Shown: positions 43,303 through 54,700 of the stretch, in pieces
Position numbering within the stretch: the first letter of the stretch is position 1
How the letters are laid out: each line of letters starts with the position of its first letter
DNA from: Phaeodactylum tricornutum CCAP 1055/1
Lineage: Eukaryota; Bacillariophyta; Bacillariophyceae; Surirellales; Neidiaceae
Assembly (NCBI RefSeq): GCF_000150955.2
Contig: NW_002238035.1
Location: 1-64,000, forward strand
Reading direction: 5' to 3'
Length of the DNA stretch: 64,000 bases
Made by a program: the position numbers and the translations under genes
Notes under the pieces: generated by a model
Databases searched by the model: none
What the model was told of the DNA's origin: nothing
What the model saw: only the letters and a program-made list of their open reading frames with translations

Positions 43303-44530
43303 TTAGAACGATTTTTTCAACAATTTGCGGGGGCTGTCTTGTTCCGGCGGTGGTGCCGATGTCTTCGCCAGCCGGACCGGGGACAACTGTGGAATTTTCT
43401 TTGGCCTCTGGACCGAATCGGACATGTCTGAAGGTCCATATGGATAATACGCATACGTCGGATACGGAACCGGATACGAAAAAGTTGGATACTAGCTCGC
43501 GCAGAGAGTAGGAAAACAAAGTGAGAAAGCCAATCACCGCAAACACAACCCACGAGTACGCGTCATCCGCCACCGCGTACCGATCCGTAAGCGGAGAATG
43601 GTGCCAATCCCCAAGGGCTGGGGACGTAGCCGTACGGCGCCATGGCTGGATAGGTGTGTAATGGTAGTAGTGTAGAGGGGAATGCGGCGCTAGTAGTGTT
43701 TTTCAATTCTTCCATGGGAGGCATGCTATAAAAGCTAACAACGACAAAATTCCAAATTGTGAGCGTACACGATACATACACAAACACATTCACACCCGTA
43801 CACACGCGTTTTTGCGAATTGCTAGACATTCTCGAGCCAACAACGACTAGGGCAGTTGTGGTCGATAAACGTACTCGGGAAAGCGTTCTAGTTGTAGGGC
43901 AGCCTTGGCTTTCCCCTTGACCGTAACCCGCTTCAAAGCGGCCGCCAATCCCGGTCGACCCCGAAGAAAGTGTTCGTGATAGTATCCGCCGTGATCTGGT
44001 CCGTGTGGGATTCGCTGAAAGCCGTATAGATTGAGTTGTCGTTGAAAGCTGGTTAGTTTGGATTGTCGAAAGAACTGGGGCATGACTTCGGTAACGAACC
44101 GATGCGGTTGATGAATCGCAAAGGCACGTCCGTGCGGATAAAAGGACGCCACGTCTTGCAGCTTTTCCCTGGCGCAGTAGGCGAGCATTTTGTGAAGCTT
44201 TTCCGGAAACGCTGCGGCGACTCCGCCATGATTCTGCCGGTGCCGCCAATCGTTGAGCGATTGTGGGTCCGGCACACCCGAGAGATCCGGATAGGTGGAA
44301 CCCAGAGTACTACTCGGTGGAACGGAAAGATGCATTGGTAGTAGCGCGGGCGGATGATACATCGAATAGGGAAACGCGTACGGCGCCAGCGGGACGGACC
44401 AAGCCTCGTCGGGTCCTGCCGTCGGACTTTCTGCCGGTAGAATTGGACTCTGGTGTTTCGGTTCGTGTGCCACATCCTTCGCTGCTACTGGCTGCTCGTC
44501 TTTGGACGATTCCGTCGGTGGGAACGTCAT
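43303..44530 (-). CDS. Heat-shock transcription factor (three exons)
   Basis: Exon 1 is 44530-43875, exon 2 43725-43581, exon 3 43491-43303. Introns are 43874-43726 (GTACGT...TATAG, 149 bp) and 43580-43492 (GTACGC...GCTAG, 89 bp). Phases agree (2, then 0), giving 329 residues. The HSF DNA-binding domain begins near residue 112 with FPEKLHKMLAY and carries the recognition helix KLTSFQRQLNLYGFQR and GGYYHEHFLRG. After exon 1 there is no clear heptad coiled coil; exons 2 and 3 encode a Tyr/Pro-rich tail (FSYPVPYPTYAYYPYG) that may activate transcription. Start: Met at 44530; an upstream Met at 44647 is possible. Diatoms have many HSFs, and the next one lies 570 bp upstream in the same direction. 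Confidence 0.8.
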
Positions 44531-45097
44531 CAGGAAAGCGTGATGACAATGATCTCGACCTGCTCCTTCGCCGACGCCGCTGTCGTTGCCTCCCTTTCCA
44601 TGGTGCGGGGTTCGGCCGGAGCGTCCGACAAGACCATGGACGGGCAATTTGCCGTTATCTGCCGAGTAGATCGAAACCGTCAGAATACCCTACGAATTGG
44701 TAGGGTTGTTCAACAACGGTCCCGTTCGATTAATTCGTGGGGGTCCGTCAGTCCTGCATACCTCCTGGATAGGAAGGGTACTTTCCGAAAAAACGAACAA
44801 TTCAACAGATTTCTGCCAGAGAATTGCGGTTTGTGCAGTTACCAAAAATACTTATCGGGACAGTCGGTGTTCGCATTTGCAACCCCGAAACGGCCGAATT
44901 CGCATTTGTTACATTTCCGGGTACGACAAATCGAAGACTCTACCGGTCTCTGCCGAAAGCGAGCACCCCAGTTTGGTCAACGGCAACACGCTAGCGAAAA
45001 CTATCGACCATGGTAAAAGAGTGTTTTTACAGTAAATATAGTTTAATGGAGGAAGGGGGTGCGAGTGTACAACAGCGGCAGTAACGAGGTGTATGAG
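44531..45097. other. Intergenic between two HSF genes
   Basis: Promoter region of the downstream HSF gene. I saw no clear run of inverted nGAAn heat-shock elements, though I did not scan it exhaustively. Confidence 0.5.
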
Positions 45098-46351
45098 TTA
45101 GTCCTCAAGTAGTCGTTCCAGCATCATACCCAACTGGCAGTCGTCTTGTAAAGAATCCAGGTAGGCCTCGTTCCCTTCGTTGGACGGATCCCAATCATGG
45201 ACAAAGTCGTCGAGGCTGTCACTAGCAATGGCTTCGTTCAAGAAGAGTTCCTCCACGGCTTCGTCGAGGACTCGGTCCGCGTCGTCGGCTTGCGGCAAGC
45301 ACAAAGGCGCAAACGCACCGCGGGGCTCGAACGATTGAACCGCGTGCGAAATGTTTTGCGGCACAGCGGCATAGTTCGTCGCAAACATATCAAAAGAGGG
45401 CATTGTCGTTGGTTGGGTAGGGAGAGACGACACACTTTCGCGACTTCCCGAATCAAAGGAACTTTCTTCGTCACTCGTGTTCGCGGGGGTCACGGCTACC
45501 GGAGGCATGGTGTAAAAGTCTGGTTCCTGGTCGGGGCTAGAAGCCGCCTTAAAGCGGGTTCCCTTGACCTTGGTGCGGATCATCTTTTGGCACAGAAACA
45601 CCTTGTTACGCAGGAACAGCTCATGATAGTAGCCGCCGGAATCGTTGCCGCGGGTTAGACGGCAAAAACCGTAGAGATTCAGCTGGCGCTGAAAGGATGT
45701 AAGCTTGGTCTGACGAAAGTATCTGGAGGAAAAGTAGAACGAACGCACACGTGTGAGTCGATAGTCAAGCGTACTCGCATAATAAGCCAAAATGCAACCC
45801 GAACCGGTTTTCCCACGATGTGTATTCGTCTGGACTTACTTGGGCATAACGTGATCGACAAACTTTTTGGGTTCGTGAACGACAAAGCATCGTCCGTGGG
45901 GCTGCCACGAGATCACGTGCGCTAGTCCATCCGCCTCCACCTGATCAAGCACAGCGTGCAGCTTGAGCGGGAAGGCAACCGAGACACCGCCCCGTCGGCG
46001 TAGGCTGGCGTCCTCGGGCTGCTGTTCTTCCGCAGCGTGATCGTCCATATCATCCACGGTATCCATGGCGTGATCGTGATAATTGTGCTTGACGAAGTGG
46101 CGTTCATTCATTTTGGCCGTCTTGCCCGGTTTCTGAGGCTTGCGACGACGTTTGGGACGAGGCTTTTCCGTCACAATCGTTGTGGCGTAGTACTGAGGAG
46201 CTGCCGGAGACGGGGATGCCGGAGCGCTCACGGTGGCCGCGGCGTACGAACCCAACAGTCGCTGCGAAAGCATGCTGGGGCAAGCCCCGTACTGGCTCGG
46301 TGCCAGAGAGATTGGCTGCGGGCGACGGTGGGTAGTGTTGGTAACGCACAT
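45098..46351 (-). CDS. Heat-shock transcription factor (two exons)
   Basis: Exon 1 is 46351-45840, exon 2 45722-45098; the intron is 45839-45723 (GTAAGT...CTCCAG, 117 bp, phase 2). The protein has 378 residues from the Met at 46351; an earlier Met at 46567 would add 72. Upstream of the DNA-binding domain lies a Lys/Arg-rich stretch (KPRPKRRRKPQKPGK), probably a nuclear signal. The domain runs from FPLKLHAVLDQ to YYHELFLRNK. The intron falls inside it at HVMPK|YFRQTKL, while the neighbouring HSF has no intron there. The C-terminal half is acidic (DDADRVLDEAVEELFLNEA), typical of an activation domain. Confidence 0.85.
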
Positions 46352-47475
46352 GGTCGTATCGGAAGGAAGTGGTGCTGCGAACTCAGGAAATGATAAATCA
46401 AGGATGCTTGGTTGAGAGTGGAAATGGACCCGAAGCGGGAGAGTGAGAAGAACGAGAAAAAACGACGCTTGCGGTGCCTCGGCACCGCCCGATGGGTTTC
46501 GAGTCGTTCCGTCCGGTGCTAGTGATGTTTGCGTAGAAATTGTACTGGGATGCACGGGGATTCCCAATGACTGATGGCGAGCTGAACCGGTTGTTCCTTC
46601 GAAGTTTGTTGTTTAACGGGTTGGGACAGGCGCTCGTCACGGCATCCACAGGGGATTTCTAAAACGTCATCCACGAAAGTAGAGATTTCTGAATATCGAA
46701 CTTGTGCCATAAGACATCCGTCAGCAACTATCTGGAAAATCAGAAAGCCATATGGCCACTTAGCTATCATCGTCCTAGCGTACGATATTTTATACGGAGG
46801 GGACGATTTTGGATATACAGGATTTCGTACGCCAGATCCCAGCGACACCTGCCTTTGTTTCTGGAACAAAATCACTTCGTTTATGATACCGTACCAGCAG
46901 ACACTAGGAAAAGCTGGTCCACGGTTCGGGAAGCTCTCCATGGGGTTGAAGTCTACCGGAGAAGTATCTGCACTCGCTATGATACGTTGGTGAGAGGGAC
47001 ATTTTCTCTGTAGCTGACACCAATACACTGGCACGTGTCTACAACCGGCTAGTATACAGCTGATTTAGGGTCCGCGATACATAATCCACCACGTTCAACA
47101 ACAGAGTTGGCAAGGCCCAAAAACTGGTGAAGTCGTTGCCTTTGACAGAGTTCTTTCTCCTTTTTCATCGCGGGTTGGTTGCGCAAAGAAAAAGCAATGA
47201 TTGGTAGACACAATTTGTATTGACTGTAGTGCCAATTCAGTGAATGGAGAGAATTTGTCTGTTCTCTTACCTTATTCTAATTATTTACTTGCTTGATAGC
47301 AGAATGTTTGTGAGAGAGCATTGATCTTCTAGTATATTTTGTTTGCCTCCCTCCTTGCTTTTGACTATTAGGTTTCTTCATGTTGCTTTGGTTTGGCAGT
47401 TTTTCCAGATTTTGCTTGTATTGCATTACGCACCAACCATTTTCGTAATTGAAAAAAGTGAAACGCAAAAAGTTG
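46352..47475. other. Intergenic, nothing firm
   Basis: About 1.1 kb between the HSF start and the tRNA. A minus-strand open frame (46519-47034) has no recognisable domain and odd composition; I do not call it a gene. Confidence 0.5.
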
Positions 47476-47548
47476 TGGAGAATGCCGGAATCGAACCGGC
47501 GACCTCGTGCATGCTAAGCACGCGCTCTACCAACTGAGCTAATCCCCC
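47476..47548 (-). tRNA. tRNA-Ala (AGC anticodon)
   Basis: 73 nt on the minus strand with all four arms. The acceptor GGGGGAT pairs with ATTCTCC through two G-T pairs. The D arm AGCTCAGTTGGTAGAGC is standard. The anticodon arm CGTGC-TTAGCAT-GCACG gives AGC, decoding GCU (GCC by inosine). The T arm is CGCCGGTTCGATTCCGGCA. No intron and no encoded CCA. Confidence 0.93.
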
Positions 47549-47704
47549 TCCACCTTTACTGGGCTTATGCTAAGTTATATAGATTGTATAACGGATCAAA
47601 TTAACTCAGAACGTATACCTAATATTTTATACGTAGTTCGTTTGCCACAATTACAAGCAGTAAGTTTACAAAAGTTCAAAGTGTTTTGTTGGATTTACGC
47701 ATCC

Positions 47705-48658
47705 CTATAGCTGCATCATTTGGTCAATAAAGTTCGAAGGGTGATCGGGATCGCAACATGGACAGCCAGCTCTTCGAATACCTGGGGCGTGCTCTCGCTC
47801 CACCAATCGCTGAAGTGTACTGCTATTGTCCCTGCTATTGTTCAACATCCGGTCGGCTGCCGCTTGTTGCCTTCGTTTACTGACGGAATTGACTGTCGAT
47901 GGTGCAACTGCTGCTGTAAACTTTGTTGATATCTGCGGTATCGCGGCAAGTGGACCACTAGTTTTTGCTATACCGTTGGACTGGCTTTCTGGTTGCGGAG
48001 CAACGGTAGCGGAGTCGACTGGATCCATTTTCCTGCGTATTACCACATTTCCGGTGGTTCCAAATAGCGTTGCAGCTGAATTTGATGTTATTTGGTTGAA
48101 TTGGTCGTTCCCGTTTCGCGTCTTCGACGAGGGTTGTACCGGTGCCGGCGCATAGTCTTGGCCAGGCTCAGGCGGAACACAGCCGTGGTCCATATAAAGT
48201 TGCAAGGATTCTTGCAAATATTGTGCCATGAGTTGCTTTCCCTCTATCGCATCTCCACCATTCTCGTCATCTCCAAAGAGTTGCGTGATCTGCCCCAGCA
48301 TAACATCGCGAGCTTGTAGGTACATGCGCTCCATGGAGAAGAGGCCACCCGCAAAACTTGGCGGCAACGCTTCTAGTACATCTTGTTGCGTAACTTCCGC
48401 CATTGGTTTCAGAATTTTCGTTTTAAAAGACCCACCGTTGCTTTCGGGCAGACCGGGCAGCAGCTCGACGGACGATTTGGGAAAGACAACAATAATGGCC
48501 GTTTCCAAGGGAACGCATCCCGGTGCCTTGCAGGAGACTTGCATCACCATGACGTTGACACCCAAATCAAGGACATCCTCGCTCATCGTGGATTCGATGT
48601 GTTGGACGATGGCGCGTTTGTGCGCACGGAGCGTCAAGTTTTCGTTCGCGGAAAACAT
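47705..48658 (-). CDS. Uncharacterised protein with Cys-containing N-terminal segment
   Basis: 317 residues, one exon. The N-terminal 60 residues look conserved (GVNVMVMQVSCKAPGCVP followed by ETAIIVVFP), with two Cys that could bind metal. The middle is helical. The C-terminal half is Ser/Asn/Thr-rich and likely disordered, ending with GCPCCDPDHPSNF, a second Cys cluster. I recognise no family. The gene is divergent from the transporter at 49247, sharing about 590 bp of upstream DNA. Confidence 0.65.
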   Translation of the reverse strand: MFSANENLTLRAHKRAIVQHIESTMSEDVLDLGVNVMVMQVSCKAPGCVPLETAIIVVFPKSSVELLPGLPESNGGSFKTKILKPMAEVTQQDVLEALPPSFAGGLFSMERMYLQARDVMLGQITQLFGDDENGGDAIEGKQLMAQYLQESLQLYMDHGCVPPEPGQDYAPAPVQPSSKTRNGNDQFNQITSNSAATLFGTTGNVVIRRKMDPVDSATVAPQPESQSNGIAKTSGPLAAIPQISTKFTAAVAPSTVNSVSKRRQQAAADRMLNNSRDNSSTLQRLVEREHAPGIRRAGCPCCDPDHPSNFIDQMMQL

Positions 48659-49246
48659 GGAGGACGGGGGTGCGAGTAATTGGGACGTTTGCGTTGCGCC
48701 AACGGGTCCGGTGCGTTTCCTCTTTCGTGGTTTCGAGAAGTGTGCAACGCCAATGCCAATACCTAAGGTGCGGTCAAACTACCGTGCGGTTATGACGGAC
48801 CCGAACAAAGATGACTCTGACTGTTGTGCCGTCGATACTGTCTTTGCCGTGGCACAATTTACCGCCGATGGATCGTATTTCTTCTATTGTCGACAACCGA
48901 CTTCGTGTTTACATTAGGGGAGCATTCTTGCTTTGTCTGTCATCCATCCATCCTCTTCATCTTGGATCAACAAAGGCTCGGGATTTCGGGTGCTGTCAAT
49001 GTTGCAGCGAAAGCGGTTACCGCCGCGACAAAATACACCTATCATATCATTGAAAACGATAGATATCGCAGTGAGCCGGATTTCCATTAGATTCCGAGGC
49101 GCAACTGCAAGGAGAATTTGAAACACTTATGTAAATGTAAAGGAACGAGAACAGCTTGATTTCATGCCTCATTTTTGTACGGCACGAACGACCCATTCTC
49201 TACACCGTTATAGGAGTGTTTACTGTGACTTTTATTTGTATCCACC
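48659..49246. other. Divergent promoter region
   Basis: Lies between the uncharacterised gene and the transporter gene. Open frames here are weak; nothing recognised. Confidence 0.6.
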
Positions 49247-51547
49247 ATGCAGTGCCTCGGGTTCTCCCCTCGGCTATTGGGTATGGCATTGCTGACTGTT
49301 ACCTTGCTAGCGCAGGTAGACGTAAACGGTTTCGCTTTCCCTAATCATCTGCGACGGTCATCCCAACAAACAAGCATCACGGCGAAAAGTGGCAACGTAG
49401 CCAATATCCTTCTACTGCAACGTCAGAAGCGTACGTGCAGGGATCAATCCATGTTCAACATATCGACACGATCCACACTCCGCTACAGTAGTGTGCGGAG
49501 AAGCAAGGAGGACCTCGATGCATCCGGAACCGATCCCTTGACACTTGTAACGAGACAACTCTCCTGGATGCTTCGACGTCGTTTTCTCCAAAGATACCGT
49601 ATACTCCGTCCGTTTCAGCAAAGAAGTCAGCGATCAAAGACCCTTTTTTCGTCAGCAAAAAGATTAATAGTCTGCGCAGTCCCAACGATAACCGCACTGG
49701 CTACCTTGTTGCTCATGACCAGCTTCACGGGACCCGCTGGGGCGACTGTCGGAGCCACTACGAAGAGAACGATCACCGCTTCCGCATCAGCAGCAGCGAC
49801 ATTAAACACTTTACCGGCGGTCCTATCGTCCCGCCAGGTACTTTGGGCTGCAGGCTTGGTCACATTGTCTGGCGGTGTTGGATTCGCGGCAAGAGGCTTA
49901 CCCGATTTAGCGGCTAGTTTGTTGCAAGCCTGCCTGCGCTGTACGGTACAGCTCTACCTTGCCGGTGGGTTCTTGCTGACGCGAATCCTATCAACTCAAC
50001 ACCCAGCATTCGTTGTGGCGTGGATTGCGCTGACAGTTCTCGTGGGAACTTTTGAAGCGGCATCGCGGGTTGGCGACTACACCTATCGTGATGTGCGTCG
50101 TCACTTATGGATCGCCCTGGCCACGAGTGGAGGTATGACGCTGACTTTGACGGCAGTACTGCGGATTCTTGGTACTTTAGATCCGTGGTTTGCTCCACGC
50201 ACTTGGATTCCCGTTTCCGGTATGCTGTTTGGAAACGTCCTTACAGCCGCCACTATTGCCGCGTCGTCCCTGACGAGTCAACTCGTCACGCAACAAAACG
50301 GTATTGAATGGCAATTGTGTCGTGGAGCGTCCGTTAAGGAAGCCTTGCAAGAGACGCGTCGAGTCGCTGCCACGAATGCGCTGACGCCTGTCCTCAACAT
50401 GCTGTCCGTGGCTGGGGTCGTCCACGTTCCCGGTATGATGACGGGACAACTATTGGCTGGTCAAGCACCCTATCAAGCTGCCGCCTACCAAGTCGTCATT
50501 TTCTTTCTGATTGCTGCCACGGCGTCAACGACGGTCCAAATTTTGCTTCAGCTTGGACTCCAAACATTAGTGGACAACGAAAATGATCGATTACAACTTG
50601 CCACAGTCGAAAGGATTCCACAAAGGAATATGGGCAACCCATCCTCGAAAGTAATCAATTTGTTGAGAGATACTGCTTTTAGTGTGCGCAAGATGTTTGG
50701 TAAATACGTTCTCCGAACCGAAGATGCTCTAAGTAGTCCCACAAGCCCACCTCAGCGAAGATCCTTGATACTCGCCCCGGTGCTGGCCACGTGCTCCGCG
50801 AGCGGCAACAGCAACCCGCCGATCCTCCGTTTGATAAACACAACATGCCATCGTGCCAATATTGTTGTATCCTTAGACTTGCACAAAGGCGATCGGGTGG
50901 GTATACAGGGTTCGTCGGGTGTCGGAAAAAGTCAACTTTTGCGAACGATTGCCGGTTTGGAGCCAGTCGCGCGCAATACAGTGACATTGGAAGGAATTCA
51001 GGCATCTCACTTTGGTATGCCGAATTGGCGACGGCGTGTGGCGCTGGTGCCCCAAAACCGACTGCTTGTCACCTCTAGTAGCGCTAGCACGCCGCGGGAG
51101 TCATATCAAGAAGCGTTGCGATTTCGTTCGCAACGTCGTTATTTTGCCAACGCTACAACACCCAGTGTCGAGTGCGGCGTAAATGGTGATTTACACAAGG
51201 ATCCGACTGAAATTGCGGCAGCCTGGGATTTGCCGTCGTCTTGTTTCGACCAGTCCTGGTCGACCCTTTCGGGTGGTGAAGCTCAGCGAGCAAGTTTGGC
51301 CATAACTCTTGCTTTGCAGCCCCAGGTACTCCTTCTAGACGAATGCACGAGTGCGTTGGATGCCGAAACCTGTGCAAAAGTTGAAAACACGTTGATGCGG
51401 TCGCAAATCCCAATCCTGTTGGTGTCCCACGCCCAAGCGCAATTGGATCGGTTTTGCAACCGTCACTTGGGCTTGGGATTTCGAGTGACCAAAGCCCACT
51501 CATCAACTGAACAAGCAAGCAAGCCAACGAACAGCTTTCGAAAATAG
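49247..51547 (+). CDS. Plastid ABC transporter, FetB-FetA (STAR2-STAR1) fusion
   Basis: 766 residues, one exon. The signal peptide ends in NGFAFPN, an ASAFAP-type motif of diatom plastid pre-sequences. Residues about 185-445 form the FetB/UPF0014 permease with six to seven membrane spans and TRRVAATNALTPVLNMLS near its cytosolic loop. Residues about 525-755 form the ATPase: Walker A GSSGVGKSQ, Q-loop LVPQN, signature LSGGEAQRAS, Walker B VLLLDECTSALD, and the His switch LLVSHA. In bacteria the two halves are separate proteins (FetA, FetB) exporting iron. In plants STAR1 and STAR2 handle aluminium tolerance, possibly moving UDP-glucose. Here the permease precedes the ATPase in one chain. The substrate is unknown. 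Confidence 0.85.
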   Translation: MQCLGFSPRLLGMALLTVTLLAQVDVNGFAFPNHLRRSSQQTSITAKSGNVANILLLQRQKRTCRDQSMFNISTRSTLRYSSVRRSKEDLDASGTDPLTLVTRQLSWMLRRRFLQRYRILRPFQQRSQRSKTLFSSAKRLIVCAVPTITALATLLLMTSFTGPAGATVGATTKRTITASASAAATLNTLPAVLSSRQVLWAAGLVTLSGGVGFAARGLPDLAASLLQACLRCTVQLYLAGGFLLTRILSTQHPAFVVAWIALTVLVGTFEAASRVGDYTYRDVRRHLWIALATSGGMTLTLTAVLRILGTLDPWFAPRTWIPVSGMLFGNVLTAATIAASSLTSQLVTQQNGIEWQLCRGASVKEALQETRRVAATNALTPVLNMLSVAGVVHVPGMMTGQLLAGQAPYQAAAYQVVIFFLIAATASTTVQILLQLGLQTLVDNENDRLQLATVERIPQRNMGNPSSKVINLLRDTAFSVRKMFGKYVLRTEDALSSPTSPPQRRSLILAPVLATCSASGNSNPPILRLINTTCHRANIVVSLDLHKGDRVGIQGSSGVGKSQLLRTIAGLEPVARNTVTLEGIQASHFGMPNWRRRVALVPQNRLLVTSSSASTPRESYQEALRFRSQRRYFANATTPSVECGVNGDLHKDPTEIAAAWDLPSSCFDQSWSTLSGGEAQRASLAITLALQPQVLLLDECTSALDAETCAKVENTLMRSQIPILLVSHAQAQLDRFCNRHLGLGFRVTKAHSSTEQASKPTNSFRK

Positions 51548-51797
51548 CGATCCATGCCTACTGCTTTCGTCTACGTACAACAAACAAAGAAAAGAAGATT
51601 CAAGCTAACAACGTAAGAATTTTTTTTGACTATGATGTATATTAGTATTTTGAATATTTGTAGCAACGCTGAGTATACAAGCCTCGCATTGAGGTCGCAA
51701 CAGTGTTCAGACCAACGCATGGCTGAGAACTAATTGAGTAGGCTTGGACGAACCGCAATCCTCATCCTTGCGTATTGACAAGGGATTGTATAAGGAC

Positions 51798-54700
51798 CTA
51801 CTTTCCGAATAGGCCGCGACTAAAATCACCAAATTTGTATCCGTCCTTTTCTGATCGCCCCGCCTTCTTTTTGCCGTTGGCCATAATTGATCGCGAGATA
51901 TTTCCAAATTTGTAGCCTTTCTTCTCTTGAATTGGTTCTTGCTGGTTGCTTGGTCTTGACGCCGCGTGGGTAGGATAGGACTGTCCATGGGTTGGTACAG
52001 ATGGAGTTCTCGACTTTGTCGCGGTCGCCCCCTCATGAATACAAAAGTTGCTCTCCGCTTCTGGCTGCCCGGCAGTATTTGTCGAACTGGAAGATAGGTT
52101 GACGTCTGCTCGGTGGTCGTGCGTAATGAACACCTCGTGAAGGAGGGACTGGGCAGGAGGCGTAGAAATGGGCAATTGAGAAATACTTTCTTCAGAGACC
52201 GTCAAGTAGAGATGCTCGCTTTTTTGAAGGTCTAAAAAAATTGAATTCGGATCGGCGCTTAGACTTGGTTGCTGTTCTGCTACCATAAAGGCTGGCGGGA
52301 CTGTCTGCTGAGAGGGTGAGGCAGGAAGATGCCCGCGGCTCAGCAGGGGGTCGAAAATGACTTGCGAATCATGAACATTCCGTTGTTCAATTGAAAAGGC
52401 TTGGCTGTTGCCAACGTCCACGACAGATGTTTTAATATTCCCGCCCGGCATAGATGTCCCTCGTTGATGCTCGGTGTTCCACGAAGCGCCAAAGAAGTCC
52501 TCGAACTGCACCGTCGTCTCACCATGGGTCAAACAAACCTTTCTCTCACCGCTCTGGACTGGTTCAGAACCTATACTGTCCAGAGCCGACTGTACTTGGA
52601 TCGAGCTATTCGATGAAAGGGGTTGTTCATGTGTACATTGAAGCTCGCATAACGGTGTCTCAGGAGTTGGCCCGTAACTAGGTGCCGTGTCGTATTCTTC
52701 TCTAACCTTGTGGTACGATTCAACGCCTCCATATTTGTCACCAGTGGCTCCCTTGCAGAAGCCTCGTTCTTCCTTCTGTAGCTCGCAATATCTTTGACCG
52801 CCAGTAGTGATTTCGCACTGCGGTGTGTTCATGGCCAGTTCTTGCCCCCCAGAAGCTTGCGCAAGTTCCGGAGTCGCCGTATTTTCTGCTCCTCCGTCTT
52901 CATTCGATTGAAACGCTCTACCCCCAGCCAACCCCCCTAGATAGCTTCCGGCAAAAAAACCAAGAGGTCCTGCTATCACTGTTCCGACTGCCATGCCGAT
53001 ACCGGATCCTCCTGCTGCGCTAAGCCTTGACTTATTTCCTTCAGCGTAATTTTTAACCGACTGGGTGGCTCCGGTAGTAAAATCCCCTAATTTATACGAA
53101 TCCGAAGAGCCCCTTCTTGATTCGGCACCCGATTTTGCCGCATGCGATATCGATCTTATCGATCCACGAGTGAAGTCTCCAAACTTGTATCTGTCGTGTT
53201 CAGTTCCATTTCGGGCCTTTTTACCAGACGAAATGGCACCTTTGACACTGTCAACGACTACCAAGCCAGCAATAGATCCCGTCGCGGATCCGGTCACAGA
53301 TGTGCTGAGTGCCATCCTTCCGATATTTTTCGCAGTTGACTCGGTTAAATTTTCACCGAGAATCTCAACATTTCCAAAAAAGGAAGGCATCTCTCGTACG
53401 ATGGCTTTGATTAGATGTTTCGCGAGCTCATCGGCTGTTGCCTCTGGCCCACAAATGAATTCCGGCAGGCGGATGTTAGTCCCTGACGACAGAATCTTCC
53501 CACGATAGCATACTCTCGAGCTGAACGAGCTAATTTTTGCATTTGGAAAGCGAGTAGGCCGACACTTGGAGTGTTTTGATTCCAAAACAGACGCCCATTC
53601 TATGGACGAAAATCCTGCTGTAATACTGGCAGGCCCTGGTCGAATGACAAGATTGTTCACTGTCTGCATTGAGCTTTCTACCACTCCTGTCATGTGTATT
53701 TTCTCAATTTCATAGAACTTGTTCTTGACCTTCTCTGATGAAATAACGAAAGAAACTTCCTTCTCTCCGTGCGGAGCCAACCGTGCCTGGACATCAGCTA
53801 TGGTCGTGGTGTCTGATATGGTTGCTGCATTGCTGACGATGACCTGCCTAAGAAGAAAGTTAAGTGGAAATGGAATTACCAGTTCGACATCGCTTTCTAC
53901 CGCATTGTCCTGCTCGCTTAGAACACACGCCACTGATTGAGCGCTGAAAGAGAGGCCACTATCTGAAAAAGCCAGATTCACATCTTTCACAGGAGAGCGC
54001 AGCACACAAAGTCCGACTGCACTAAATTTGTCAATGCTGCCCACCTCCATAGTTATAGCAGAGCTGTTCACACACTTGATGTTGCTCATCTCAGCAGTGG
54101 AACCGTCTGAGGTATTGGCGGCCGCTCGAGAGCATCGAACTGTTGTTCCATTCAAAAGTATATCGGTTGCGAGAACCTGAACTTGCTGGTCTCCCACCTT
54201 ACAGTCAACTCGAAGTTCGGGAATGTCGATCATTAAAGAGGCCGACGATGTCCGATTCTTTGATACATTCCGCTCAGTTGTTGTACAAGAGAATGCTTCA
54301 ATAAGCGGCATCAAAAATTGCTTTTGTGCTTGGGCGACTTCATATGATACCAAGTTGGCTCGTAGTGCATCATTTGCGATAAGTCTGTTGCTCCCGGATA
54401 GCATTTTAGCCGGCGGAACATGGCAGAAAACGTCCTCAAACAAGCTAGGACCAATGGATATGCCACCACAACTTAACTCATCAAGAACCAAATCTGAGGT
54501 CAGCACGATTACTGTGGGATTGATGGAGAGTTCCATCCAGCCCAGTTGGCCTTCACTGGCTTCCAATCGACACCAAAGCGACTTTGTGCTTTCCAGTCGC
54601 AGCTTGCCATCTTTCTCGGGAGAGGCCGATAATTCCATCGCTGTACCAGAAAGCTGAAAGAGCCGTCTTTTTTGTTTGGATGGAACACATATGTGGACAC

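Noticed and set aside
43076-43573. Minus-strand frame of 165 codons as a gene of its own
   Set aside because: It overlaps the last intron and exon of the HSF gene in another frame; the HSF exon reads better and has matching splice sites.
44531-45097. Plus-strand frames between the HSF genes
   Set aside because: They overlap promoter sequence and HSF coding shadows; no recognisable product.
46519-47034. Minus-strand frame of 171 codons
   Set aside because: No domain, odd composition, overlaps the upstream region of an HSF gene; likely chance.
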